A DNA stretch of 64,000 nucleotides from Larkinella humicola (GTDB taxonomy: Bacteria > Bacteroidota > Bacteroidia > Cytophagales > Spirosomataceae): the NCBI RefSeq assembly GCF_008727875.1, contig NZ_VTWS01000007.1, positions 309,337 to 373,336 on the forward strand, written 5' to 3'. Shown one piece after another: positions 1 to 9,085 of this stretch (position 1 is its first letter; the number at the start of each line of letters is the position of its first letter). A program made the translations under genes and the position numbers. The notes beneath the pieces were generated by a model, which had not been told where the DNA came from, did not search any database, and saw only the letters and a program-made list of their open reading frames with translations.

Positions 1-3000
1 CCGCCGGATCGATGTTACGGATGCGCACCGTCCGGTCGGCCCCGCAGGCAATCAACCGTTTGCCGTCATTGCTGAACCGAATAGCCATCACCCACGAGTC
101 GAAATCGTTGATGACGATGGGTTGCTGCTGTTTGATCAAATTGTTGTAATCCCAAATGTGTATCGACCAGTCGGCGCTGCTGCTGGCCACCAGTTTGCCG
201 TTGGGCGAGAAAACAATGTCGCTGACCGTAGACGAATGCCGCCCCGACAGGAGGTTTCCCACCGCTTCGGGGGCATTTCCGGTTAGTTTCCAGGCATAGA
301 GCAGGCCGGTCGAGGTGCCGGTCAAAAGCTGCGTTCCGTCCGGGCTAAAGGCCAAGGCCGTCACCCGGTTGCCAAACTGCCGACGGGCAATCACTTCCGG
401 TTTTTTCGTCAGATCCGCTGCGTCGAAACTCAGAATCTGCCCGTTGTTCGAACCACACACCAGCCGTTTGCCGTCGCGGGTGAGCCGGGCGCAGTAGATC
501 GCAAAACCGGAACGGTTGTTCTGCAACGAATCGAGCCGGTTGGCCGCCGGTTTCCAGCTCCGAACCTGCCCGTCGCCACTGACCGAGATCAGCCGGGATA
601 AGCCATCGGCCGGCAACAACGCCAGCACCGGAACTGCATGAGCTTTGATTGCCGATGGCATGGCCTCCGGTTTTTCGATATTCCAGCCGTACAGCCAGCC
701 GTTCTCACTGCCGCCAAACACGGTTTTCCCATCCGGACTAACGGCCACGGCCCGGACGCCATTGGCGTTCCGGCGGGGTGTTTTCAGAGACACAGGTACA
801 CGATTCGCATCGCCGGTTGCCCACAGTTTCACCGTACCGTCGTCGCTCCCCGTTGCCATGAGTGATCCGTTAGTACCGGGTTGCATTGCCACCGTTCGTA
901 CCACATCGGCATGAGGGCGCAGCACGGTATTGGCGTCCGACGATTTGGATAAGGCATTGAAAATGTCCGGATTATCGGGCAAACCGCCGTTCTTCACATT
1001 CAGGCGATAGGCTTCCAGCGCCAGCAAAGCCGGCAGATCATCCTGCGTGTTTTCGTTGAGTTGATACGACTGAATCGCCACTGTCCGGGCCACGGCCTTT
1101 CCGCGTTGCTGTTCGGCAAATTGCTGGGCCGTCTGCGCCACGGATCGCTGCGATTCGGCTTCTTTCTGCGAGCCTTCCGCCCGGCTTTTTTGCTGTTCCG
1201 CTTCTTTCCGGGCTTCCTCCGCCTGCTGGCGTTGCCGCTGCGCATCATTTCGGGCTTCTTCGGCGCGTTGGGTCTGGGCCACGGCCAATTGGCGGGCGGT
1301 TTCGGCCTCCTGCCGTTTCAGTTCAACGGTTTGCTGTCCACGGACGGCAATCACCCGCTGTTCTTCGGTCAATCGCTTCTGCTGCTCGGCCATGATTTCC
1401 TGCTGTTCGGCGATTTTCTTCTGCGTGATGGCTTCACGGGTCTGGGCTTCGGCGCGGTTTCGCTCAAAAAGGGCAATCTTTTTCTCGGCAATCGCCGTTT
1501 CTTCGCTCTGGAGGGCTTCGGTGCGCAAAACCGCCGAAACAATCAGAAAAAAAAGCGAGATCAACGCACCCACGCCCAGAAAAGCCGCAAAAAACCGCGC
1601 CCGTTTCAGCTCCCGTTTCTGCCGTTCTTCCTTGTTGCGGATTTCAAATTCGTATTGGTTCCGACTGTATTCCAGAAAGTTAACCGCCCGTTCAAGATAC
1701 GGATCGTAGCGGTTGGCCCAGGCGGGTGTCGGGCGGTTTTCGACCAGCCACTTCAGGCCAATCTGCAATTCGGGGTTGACCCACAACCCGGTTTTTCCTT
1801 CGTGATACAGCGTCGCCGACTGGCTCACCTGCTTGTAAAATTTAGCCGAATCGGTTTCCTCCTTAACCCAGGTTTGCAGCCGTTCCCACAAAATCATCAA
1901 CCGCTCATGGCTAATGTCGATGATCAGATCGGGGTCGGCGTGCAGGGCAATCGACGGCGTTAAAAAGGCGACATCCCGCTCCCGAAACCGGTTCAGAACA
2001 TCGATCAACAGGTATGGATTGACCCCCGAAATCTCGCTGATGGTCCTCACGGGAATGGGCCGGATTACGCTCGTGTTGCCCGCTCCCAGCACGATCAGGG
2101 CTTTGAACAGCTTTTCGGTGGCCAACTGGCTTTTTTCATCGGGCAAATTCCCGTACACCTCCTCGGCGTGTACCGTAATGGCCTTCTGCATTGTGCCAAT
2201 GGCTTCGTAGTCAGACAGATCGATGGGATTATCGGTATTGCGGTTGAGCTGCCAGTAGTTCCACGTTCGCATGAGCGCGTGTTGCAGGATCGGCAATTGA
2301 TCGGCCCGGTTTCCAAGGTCGGTGAGCAGCCGGGCGGTAAGTTCTTCGGAAATACCGGCCCCCATCACCTGAATCGGCGTCACGATGGCCTTCCGGATTT
2401 CGTCCCTGTTCATCTTGGGCAACAGATACGAGCCGTGGTTGATGGCTTCCGTCAGCCCTTCATAATCCGTGCAGTCATCGAGGTAATCGGAGCGCATCGT
2501 CAATACAACATACACCGAGTCATTCTGCCGGCGGCTCAACGCCAGAATCAGGTTGATGAACCCCGCCACTTCTTCGTGGCCGTCGTCGGTCGATTGGTAG
2601 CGAAACACGTCCTCAAACTGATCGATCACGAGCAGCAGGTTTGCGTTTTCACACCAGTCCAGCAGGGTTTCAGGCTCGGTTCGCAGCCACGTTTCTACCT
2701 CTTCCGGTGAAAACTGTTCGGCAAACGGGCGGTTTTGCCGGGCAAAAGTCTGGTGAAGCGCAAGGGCAAAATTCCGGTTCGGCGTTGCTTCGGGATTGAA
2801 TGAAACGACCTGCCAGGTTTTAAACGGAGCCGACGGCAGATTACTCGTCAGCAGTTGCGGAACCAGACCGGCTTTGACCAGCGACGATTTTCCGCTTCCG
2901 GACGAACCCACAATGGCTAAAAAATGCGCATCCGCCAGCCGCTCCTTTAAATCGTGAATCTGGTTCTCACGTCCAAAGAACAGCCGGGAGTCTTCCGGCT

Positions 3001-3061
3001 CGAAACTTCGTAAGCCCGGAAACGGGTTAGCAAAAGCAACTTTATGGTACGTTTCAATCAT
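1..3061 (-). CDS. nSTAND1 NTPase with transmembrane segment, coiled coil and WD40 propeller (C-terminus cut by window edge)
   Basis: Reading the minus strand from an ATG at 3061 gives an open frame of about 1020 codons that runs off the left edge. Residues 51-60 are a Walker A (GSSGSGKSS) after the N-terminal motif NPFPGLRSFEPEDSRLFFGR, typical of nSTAND1 proteins. A Walker B-like LLLVIDQFED lies near residue 140 and is followed by the conserved RSDYL. After a helical region (ISHERLMILWERL) comes one hydrophobic segment (about residues 490-512), then roughly 170 residues rich in A, E, Q and R that should form a coiled coil. WD40-type blades with SPDGKTV, DGTVKLW and SADWSIHIWDY follow to the edge. 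STAND proteins are switch ATPases in signalling, development or defence. The trigger, presumably bound by the propeller, cannot be read here, nor can any output domain lost beyond the edge. High confidence in the architecture, none in the ligand. Confidence 0.93.
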   Translation of the reverse strand, partial: MIETYHKVAFANPFPGLRSFEPEDSRLFFGRENQIHDLKERLADAHFLAIVGSSGSGKSSLVKAGLVPQLLTSNLPSAPFKTWQVVSFNPEATPNRNFALALHQTFARQNRPFAEQFSPEEVETWLRTEPETLLDWCENANLLLVIDQFEDVFRYQSTDDGHEEVAGFINLILALSRRQNDSVYVVLTMRSDYLDDCTDYEGLTEAINHGSYLLPKMNRDEIRKAIVTPIQVMGAGISEELTARLLTDLGNRADQLPILQHALMRTWNYWQLNRNTDNPIDLSDYEAIGTMQKAITVHAEEVYGNLPDEKSQLATEKLFKALIVLGAGNTSVIRPIPVRTISEISGVNPYLLIDVLNRFRERDVAFLTPSIALHADPDLIIDISHERLMILWERLQTWVKEETDSAKFYKQVSQSATLYHEGKTGLWVNPELQIGLKWLVENRPTPAWANRYDPYLERAVNFLEYSRNQYEFEIRNKEERQKRELKRARFFAAFLGVGALISLFFLIVSAVLRTEALQSEETAIAEKKIALFERNRAEAQTREAITQKKIAEQQEIMAEQQKRLTEEQRVIAVRGQQTVELKRQEAETARQLAVAQTQRAEEARNDAQRQRQQAEEARKEAEQQKSRAEGSQKEAESQRSVAQTAQQFAEQQRGKAVARTVAIQSYQLNENTQDDLPALLALEAYRLNVKNGGLPDNPDIFNALSKSSDANTVLRPHADVVRTVAMQPGTNGSLMATGSDDGTVKLWATGDANRVPVSLKTPRRNANGVRAVAVSPDGKTVFGGSENGWLYGWNIEKPEAMPSAIKAHAVPVLALLPADGLSRLISVSGDGQVRSWKPAANRLDSLQNNRSGFAIYCARLTRDGKRLVCGSNNGQILSFDAADLTKKPEVIARRQFGNRVTALAFSPDGTQLLTGTSTGLLYAWKLTGNAPEAVGNLLSGRHSSTVSDIVFSPNGKLVASSSADWSIHIWDYNNLIKQQQPIVINDFDSWVMAIRFSNDGKRLIACGADRTVRIRNIDPA

Positions 3062-3489
3062 TCCCAGTCACAGCGGACTCCTGACAGCCCGGTTGTCATT
3101 TTAGTATCGGCTTTCGAAACAGCCATTCGCTTTCGTCCCAGGTGTGTGTTTTGTTGTCTATGGCCGATGGAAATGCTGTTTGAAGCAAATGTAGGGGGCC
3201 TTTTCCAAAAAGAGTGTCGCAATTATCCCAACCACTATCGCATTTGTACCAAAAAACAACTCAATTTACGTTCAGAGCCGATTGTTACCAAAAAAATGCA
3301 TGTTTTTACTTAGTAATCTATCATTCGGTAGAAATCAGGCAAAAATCTGAGTAAAAACCGCTATTGATCTCCCTCCCTACCAGTCCAAAAAGTGAATCCA
3401 TTTAACGTTCGTTGCCAAGGCGAAAAAAAGAACTCCTTATACTCAGTGTTACCACAAATAACGTACCAGTAACCGGATTCAAAAACCAG
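3062..3489. other. Intergenic region between divergent genes
   Basis: About 430 bases without a convincing gene. It is AT-richer than its surroundings, especially 3200-3310, and must carry the promoters of the leftward STAND gene and possibly the rightward DUF2490 gene. The open frames here lack family features and I do not call them genes. I could not pin down a promoter. Confidence 0.5.
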
Positions 3490-3549
3490 GCTGTTTCGCA
3501 GAGTGGAGCGGAGTTTAAACCCCTTCTCCGCGTTACTTTGCGAAACAGC
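3490..3549. repeat. Palindromic repeat, family 1 (degenerate copy)
   Basis: Outer arms GCTGTTTCGCA and TGCGAAACAGC pair perfectly. The interior carries the GAG-GGAGCGGAG signature of the family seen at 4383, 6735, 11355, 40622, 43883 and 45163. The inner arms have decayed relative to those copies. It sits about 60 bases before the chosen start of the DUF2490 gene. Confidence 0.7.
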
Positions 3550-3611
3550 TCTTTACTTTTTAATCCTACTGAATGGCTCAGCCTTTATGGCTTCGGATTG
3601 GTTCTACAAAG

Positions 3612-4379
3612 ATGAGTCTACGAACGCTTGGGTGGGTATCGGTATTCTGGCTGGTATCGATTGTCAGTTTTGGTCAACAGAAGCGCATCATCGATCGCAA
3701 CCCCATCGGTTGGTTTGTTTATACCGGCGATCACAAGCTGAGTGAAAAGTGGTCGCTCCACACGGAATATCAATGGCGTCGCATCCAATATGTGAAAACC
3801 TGGCAACAGTCGCTAGCGCGGCTGGGAGCGAATTACAAGCTGACCGACAAAGTCCAGCTCGGAGGTGGTTACACCCATTTTGTAACGTTTCCCTACGGCG
3901 ATCACCCGGTGGCCGACCAGGGTGTACCTACGCCGGAACACCGGCTGTATCAGGACATTCAAGTGAACGACACCGTGGGCCGGTTGCTTCTTTCCCACCG
4001 ATTTCGGTTCGAGGAGCGTTGGCTCAGTCAGATTGCCGAAACCGGTTCCCGGCGCATCAGCGGCTGGGACTACGAAAACCGGGTGCGGTATCAAATTGCC
4101 GTCGAATTGCCCCTGCAAGGGGTCACCATCGACGACAATGAATTTTACCTGACGTTTTTCGATGAGCTATTCATCAGTTTTGGTAAAAATGCGGGAGTCA
4201 ATATTTTCAACCAAAACCGGATTCTGGGCGGTTTGGGCTACCAGTTCCGGGACCATTTCAAGCTGGAACTGGGGTATTTGAATCAGATCTCGCAGCACGC
4301 GGAAACCGACCCGGTGTCTGGCAACCCGGTTTTTGAGTTTAACAAAGGGTTCCGGGTTAATGTGGTGTTTGATTTTTAA
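3612..4379 (+). CDS. DUF2490-type outer membrane protein
   Basis: A 255-residue protein. The start at 3612 (MSLRTLGWVSVFWLVSIVSFGQ) gives a clean signal peptide ending near FGQ; the open frame extends 13 codons upstream, but that extension would push the hydrophobic core away from the N-terminus. The mature part alternates polar and hydrophobic residues in beta-strand fashion (EYQWRRIQY, LLSHRFRFEERW, RVRYQIAVELPL), ends in phenylalanine (VNVVFDF), and contains the FDELFISF / NQNRILGGLGYQF pattern I associate with DUF2490. It probably forms a small outer-membrane beta-barrel. Substrate and role are unknown. It converges on the propeller/toroid operon across a palindromic repeat. Confidence 0.8.
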   Translation: MSLRTLGWVSVFWLVSIVSFGQQKRIIDRNPIGWFVYTGDHKLSEKWSLHTEYQWRRIQYVKTWQQSLARLGANYKLTDKVQLGGGYTHFVTFPYGDHPVADQGVPTPEHRLYQDIQVNDTVGRLLLSHRFRFEERWLSQIAETGSRRISGWDYENRVRYQIAVELPLQGVTIDDNEFYLTFFDELFISFGKNAGVNIFNQNRILGGLGYQFRDHFKLELGYLNQISQHAETDPVSGNPVFEFNKGFRVNVVFDF

Positions 4380-4382
4380 TAC

Positions 4383-4493
4383 GAGTTGTGTCGCGGAGTT
4401 GAGCGGAGGAAAGGGGAGTTAAGCAGAGTAAAAGAAAGTAAAAATAACTCTGCTTAACTCCCCCTTCCTCCGCTCAACTCCGCGACACAACTC
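4383..4493. repeat. Palindromic repeat, family 1
   Basis: Arms of about 49 bases (left starts GAGTTGTGTCGCGGAGTT) differ at only one or two positions. The repeat lies between convergent genes and overlaps the last two bases of the leftward stop codon. It could act as a bidirectional terminator although it lacks a canonical U-tract. Confidence 0.9.
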
Positions 4494-6711
4494 ATTTTAC
4501 CGGTGCGGAGATGACGCCCAGATAACGCCCCATCCAGTACGGCAGCAGGAACGAATCGCCGGCGCTGAGTTCGCTCATGCCGTTGCCGCCGGGCCGGTCG
4601 AGTTTAAAGAGGTTGCGGTTGTGTTTGAGTTCCGGGCGCTCGTCGGGTGGCAGAACGGAGGTGGTGGTTTGTTCGCGGAAATTTTCCGGCACAAATTCGA
4701 GGTCTTTTCGGTGGCTGTTTACGACGCTCCACTCGATCATGTCCAACGGAAACTCCTGCAAATGCCAGATGCTTTCCTCCAGATCGAAGGCTTTGGCACC
4801 TGTCCCGGCATAAATAAAGTTCCAGAGGCTGTTTTTCTCGGGCCGTTCAAATTCCCAATGCTCTTTGATCGTGGCCCCGAACCGGGTTTTCAGTGTGGTG
4901 TCAAATGCGTAGCGGTACAGGCTCCCGTACGCCAGAAAATACATTTCGTCGTCGGAGTGGTTCCACTCTTTGGAGAGCATTTTGGCCCAGTCGCTGGCGT
5001 TGGGCGGAGTTTTTCCGATTTCACCCATGGGCCGCAGCAGGTTTTCGAGGTAACCATGTTTCTGCATCAACTCATACGCCTTCTCCTTATAAATCGGCTT
5101 TTGGGTGAAGTGATAAGCTGCCTGTAAAAACGCAATGATGTTCGACGAGTTAATTTTTCGGTCGCCCACCATCGTCGGAAAACCGTTCACATAATCCGGA
5201 TGCCATTTTCCCCAAAGCGTCGGTTTGCCGTCAAAATCAATCAGATACCAATTATTGTTGATGATGTTTGTCATCAGTTTATCGATCAGGTCGATGGCCC
5301 GTTTGCGGGTAGCGCCGTCCGTTAACTCGGCAATCTGGGTGAGGGCGAAAAATTGCCCGACGGTCTGATCGCTGCTGGTCGTGCCACGCCAGTCCCAGTT
5401 ACCGTCTTTGGCGTGGGTCCAGCCGTTGGTTAAACCGCCGTCCCATTGTTCCGGTTTGAACTTGAAATACCCTTTCCGCTCGAAGCCCCGCGCGAAGTAA
5501 CCCTTCATGCCGGTGATCGTAAAAAGCCGCTCCATCGCGTCGAATGACTCCATCCAATTTTGCTGAGCCTCGGGGTCGCCGGTTACTTTATGGCGATACA
5601 ACTGGCTGACCAGATACATGGCCGTCCACAGATTGTCACTGTCGCGCTGGCCCATTTCGAAGGTAGACAAATCACCGTTTTTGAGCGTCGAAACGTCGCA
5701 GTTGAAACCGTAGCGGATGTGTCGTTGCCGCACCTGTTTTTCGTATACGAGCGATTTGTCGTACAGCGTCATCGGCTTGAACCGGATCTCGCCCAGCCCT
5801 TTGTTCGTCAAGAGCAGCACACTATTTTCCGGGCCTTCTGAAATATGAATAATCCGATTTCCCGGCACCCAGCGTTCGCCGTAGTAATAATTAAATTTCC
5901 CATCTGGTCGCAGCATAAAGGCACCGAGTTTGGAGCCAAACCAGAGGTTGCCGTGCGCATACGAAATCGTGGTCAGATCCGTCACCGGAAGTTTCTTCTG
6001 CATCGGGCCAACGGGTTTATTCAGGGCCGGATCAAAAACCAGGTAGCCGTCGGGCGTTCCCAGGTAAAGCTGAGTTTTAACCAGTTCAAAACAGGTTAGT
6101 CCGGGTTGGCGGAACACGGTTTTCAGGGATTTGTCCGCTAGCGAAAACGCACTCACGGACTGTTCACCAAGAATCCAGAAGCGGTTTTGAGCCGCTTCGA
6201 ACCGGATGTCTTTCACCTGATCCGCTGCCAGTTTTCCCGTCCAGATCACCGCCGAATCCTGAAGCATTCTCAGTGTGGTGCCATCCGAAACCAGAAACGA
6301 AAACCGGTCGGCACCCGGACAGAAAATCCGGGCCTTCGGCAAACCGTGCCGCGCCAATAGCTTCCCGGCCCAGGCATTGCTCAGAACGGTTTGATCGTCG
6401 AGGTATACGAATTGCTTCTGAACGATGGCCAGACCGGCCAGCTTTTTATCGGCCATCGGCCGGTAAGCCCGAACCGGTTCCAGCGTTCCCGGATATTGAA
6501 ATTGACCGCCGTTGGGTTGCAGCAATCCTTGGGCCGAGAGCACCTGAATGACGCCGTTTCGATCCGCGAAAACCCGGGAGAGTGCGAGCGTCGTGTCTTT
6601 CAGATAGTGCTTGACGCTGTAGTCCTGATCGTAGACAATATCCTGATATACTGCCTGTTGTGCATTCGCAGTAAAGACAACTAAAAGAAGTAAGGCGTAA
6701 AAACCTTTCAT
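4492..6711 (-). CDS. Secreted propeller plus alpha-toroid protein, paralogue 1 (unrecognised family)
   Basis: A 739-residue protein with a signal peptide (MKGFYALLLLVVFTANAQ). Residues from about 20 to 320 look like a beta-propeller with blade-like repeats (LWFGSKLGAFMLRPDGKF, YYYGERWVPGN). Residues from about 340 to 739 are mostly helical with W, D and N motifs suggesting an alpha/alpha toroid as in many glycosidases and lyases: ARGFERKG, WRGTTSSDQTVGQFF, LIDFDGKPTLWGKW, GDRKINSSNI, WNHSDDEMYF, NSHRKDLEFVPENF, LLPYWMGRYLG. It is exactly as long as the protein encoded at 6840-9059 and colinear with it, and shares its end with 11464-13713. I do not recognise a named family. A carbohydrate-active role is inferred from the fold pattern and the SusCD context. 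It is the last gene of the probable minus-strand operon. Confidence 0.85.
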   Translation of the reverse strand: MKGFYALLLLVVFTANAQQAVYQDIVYDQDYSVKHYLKDTTLALSRVFADRNGVIQVLSAQGLLQPNGGQFQYPGTLEPVRAYRPMADKKLAGLAIVQKQFVYLDDQTVLSNAWAGKLLARHGLPKARIFCPGADRFSFLVSDGTTLRMLQDSAVIWTGKLAADQVKDIRFEAAQNRFWILGEQSVSAFSLADKSLKTVFRQPGLTCFELVKTQLYLGTPDGYLVFDPALNKPVGPMQKKLPVTDLTTISYAHGNLWFGSKLGAFMLRPDGKFNYYYGERWVPGNRIIHISEGPENSVLLLTNKGLGEIRFKPMTLYDKSLVYEKQVRQRHIRYGFNCDVSTLKNGDLSTFEMGQRDSDNLWTAMYLVSQLYRHKVTGDPEAQQNWMESFDAMERLFTITGMKGYFARGFERKGYFKFKPEQWDGGLTNGWTHAKDGNWDWRGTTSSDQTVGQFFALTQIAELTDGATRKRAIDLIDKLMTNIINNNWYLIDFDGKPTLWGKWHPDYVNGFPTMVGDRKINSSNIIAFLQAAYHFTQKPIYKEKAYELMQKHGYLENLLRPMGEIGKTPPNASDWAKMLSKEWNHSDDEMYFLAYGSLYRYAFDTTLKTRFGATIKEHWEFERPEKNSLWNFIYAGTGAKAFDLEESIWHLQEFPLDMIEWSVVNSHRKDLEFVPENFREQTTTSVLPPDERPELKHNRNLFKLDRPGGNGMSELSAGDSFLLPYWMGRYLGVISAPVK

Positions 6712-6734
6712 AAATCTTGCGTGAGGGTTAAAAA

Positions 6735-6839
6735 GTTATTTCGCAGAGTTGAGCGGAGAAAATCAGAGTTTATCAGAGTTTTTTTCTCTGTGTAACTCCC
6801 CTTTTCTCTGCTTAACTCTGCGAAATAATTCTTTCTTTT
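6735..6839. repeat. Palindromic repeat, family 1
   Basis: Outer arms TTATTTCGCAGAGTT(G/A)AGC pair well, with a less perfect interior (TCAGAGTT tandem units). It fills the gap between two paralogous leftward genes, ending next to the stop of the upstream one. Confidence 0.88.
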
Positions 6840-9059
6840 CTATTTCACCGGCGCAGAAATCACCCCCAGATACCGCCCCATCCAGTAGGGCAGCAGCCAG
6901 ATATCACCCGCGCTATTTTCCGAGCCGCCACTCCGGCCTTTGCGATCCAGATTGAACATGTTGCCGTTGTGCCGTTGGATGGGCCGCTCGTCGGGGGGCA
7001 GCACTTCCTTCGTCGTTTGTCTGCGGAAGTTTTCCGGCAGCAGTTCGATGTCTTTGCGGTGGCTGTTCTGAATCGACCAGTCGATGAGGTCAAGCGGGTG
7101 TTCGCGCAAATACCAGGCGGCTTCGTTCAGGTCAAATTCCTTCGTGCCGGTCAGGGCCGTGAAGATGTTCCAGGCACCCTCCTTTTCGGGCCGTTCCGCC
7201 TGCCAGTGGTCAATGATCTGCTGCTTGTATTTAGCCTTCAACGTGTCGTTCAGCGCATACCGATACAGTCCCCAGTAGCCAACGAAATACATCTCGTCGT
7301 CCGAGTGATTCCAGCCATCCGACATGTGTTTGGCGTGTTCGTCCGCATCCGCAGGGGCTTTTCCGATCTCGTTCATCGACCGCATCTGGTTGGTCAGATA
7401 GCCGTGTTTCTGCATCAAATCCAGGAGCTTCTTTTTGTACTTTTCCTTTTTCGTGAAGTGGTAAGCGGTTTGCAGCATCGCCGTAATGTTCGACGAATTC
7501 AGCTTCCGGTCGCCCACATTGGTCGGGAACGAATTGACGTAGGCCGGATTCCATTTGCCCCACATCGTCGGTTTTCCGTCGAAATCGATGAGGTACATGT
7601 CATGGCTGATGATGTGACTCATCAGCGTGTCGATGAGCGTGATGGCCCGGCTTTTCAGGTTTTTGTCGGGAATCAGTTCGGCCATTGCGCCAAAGGCGAA
7701 AATGTGACCAATCACCTCGTCACTGCTCGTGGTCGATTTCCAGTCCCACTCCTTATCACTGGCGTGTTGCCAACGCTCCGAATCGGAGAGTTCCTTCATA
7801 TGCCCACTGCGTTCGAACGATCGGGCCGGAAAACCCGGCACCGGCGTGATGGTGTAAAGCCGCTCCATGGCATCGAGCGACTCCCGGCAATTTTGCAACG
7901 CTTCCGGATCTTTGGTAGCGGCATAGCGGAAAATCTCCCCGCCCAGATACATGGCAGTCCACAAACCGTCGTTGTCGGAATCGTCCAGATACCCCGTTGC
8001 CAGATTGCCTTTTTCCATCCGGTCCAGCGTCGAGTTGAACCCCACCCGAATGTGCCGACTCCGAACCTGATTATCAAAAAAGACGGCCTTGTCATAAAGC
8101 GTCATCTGCTTGAAACAGATTTGCCCCAAACCGGCTTTGGTCAGAATCAACACTGAGTTTTTGGGGCCTTTCGAAATGTGCGTGACCTCATCGCCCGGTA
8201 GCCAGCGTTCACCGTTGTAGTAATCGAACTTGCCGTCCGCGCGCAGGGCAAACGCGCCTTTGGTCGAACCGAACCACAGTTTCCCGTCCACTTCCGCCAC
8301 GGCGGTGATTTCGGTCCACGGCAGTTTCCGGCGAACAGTTCCCACCTGCTTTTTCGTGGCCACATCGAATTCCAGGTATCCGTCGTTCGTTCCGACAATG
8401 ACTTTTTTGCCCTGATTGGTCACATCCAAAGCCGTGAAACCGGCTCCATCCAGCACTTTCGTCAGTTTTGTCCCCGAAACCGACAGGGTATACAACGATT
8501 TTTTACCCAGAACCCAAAACTGATTTGCGCCGGGCTGGTAGCGAATCGCCACGGTTTCATCACCCGGCAAACTGCCTTTCCAAAGGCTTTTTGAATCCTT
8601 CAGCAAATTCAGGGAAGTGCCGTCGGATACCAGAAACGTAAAATCCGGCCCTCCCTGAAAGAATTTGGCATTCGGGAGACCGTGTGCGGAAAACAACTTT
8701 CCCGCCCAGGCATTGGCAAACACCACCTGATCGCTGAGGTAAACGAATTGCTGCTGGTAGCTTCCCAAAGCCGTGAGCTTTTTGTCCTTCATAAACCGGA
8801 AGGTGTTATCGGGTTGCAGGGTGCCGGGATAGAGAAACTGGCCGTCGTGCGGGTGCAGCAAATCGCCTTTGGAAGTCAGAATCTGAATGGCACCGTTGCG
8901 GTCGGCTTGTGCTTCCAACAAGTCGCCATTGGGTTTGTCCGCGTAAAATTTAATGCTGTAATCCTGCCAGTAAGGTTTATCCTGGTAAACCGGCTGCGTC
9001 TGTGCGTAACCAACGCTGGAGAAAATGACAAAAAGAAAACTGTAAAGTGGTGTTCGCAT
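6840..9059 (-). CDS. Secreted propeller plus alpha-toroid protein, paralogue 2 (unrecognised family)
   Basis: A 739-residue protein with a signal peptide (MRTPLYSFLFVIFSSVGYAQ). It aligns end to end with the protein at 4492-6711: same N-terminal YQDKPYWQDYSIKFY block, same propeller signature LWFGSTKGAFALRADGKF and YYNGERWLPGD, same toroid motifs DWKSTTSSDEVIGHIF, YLIDFDGKPTMWGKWNP, GDRKLNSSNI, WNHSDDEMYF, LPPDERP and LLPYWMGRYLG. Conserved Asp, Glu and Trp residues in the SSDE, DFDGKPT and HSDDE motifs are candidate active-site residues (inference). It starts 26 bases after the BNR protein gene and was probably co-transcribed with it. The pair appears to be a local duplication now separated by a palindromic repeat. 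Confidence 0.85.
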   Translation of the reverse strand: MRTPLYSFLFVIFSSVGYAQTQPVYQDKPYWQDYSIKFYADKPNGDLLEAQADRNGAIQILTSKGDLLHPHDGQFLYPGTLQPDNTFRFMKDKKLTALGSYQQQFVYLSDQVVFANAWAGKLFSAHGLPNAKFFQGGPDFTFLVSDGTSLNLLKDSKSLWKGSLPGDETVAIRYQPGANQFWVLGKKSLYTLSVSGTKLTKVLDGAGFTALDVTNQGKKVIVGTNDGYLEFDVATKKQVGTVRRKLPWTEITAVAEVDGKLWFGSTKGAFALRADGKFDYYNGERWLPGDEVTHISKGPKNSVLILTKAGLGQICFKQMTLYDKAVFFDNQVRSRHIRVGFNSTLDRMEKGNLATGYLDDSDNDGLWTAMYLGGEIFRYAATKDPEALQNCRESLDAMERLYTITPVPGFPARSFERSGHMKELSDSERWQHASDKEWDWKSTTSSDEVIGHIFAFGAMAELIPDKNLKSRAITLIDTLMSHIISHDMYLIDFDGKPTMWGKWNPAYVNSFPTNVGDRKLNSSNITAMLQTAYHFTKKEKYKKKLLDLMQKHGYLTNQMRSMNEIGKAPADADEHAKHMSDGWNHSDDEMYFVGYWGLYRYALNDTLKAKYKQQIIDHWQAERPEKEGAWNIFTALTGTKEFDLNEAAWYLREHPLDLIDWSIQNSHRKDIELLPENFRRQTTKEVLPPDERPIQRHNGNMFNLDRKGRSGGSENSAGDIWLLPYWMGRYLGVISAPVK

Positions 9060-9085
9060 AAAAAGTGGGGATTTTGCCCACCCCC

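Noticed and set aside
3412..3615. Small open frames upstream of the DUF2490 gene
   Set aside because: They cross a palindromic repeat and overlap the real start; composition is not protein-like.
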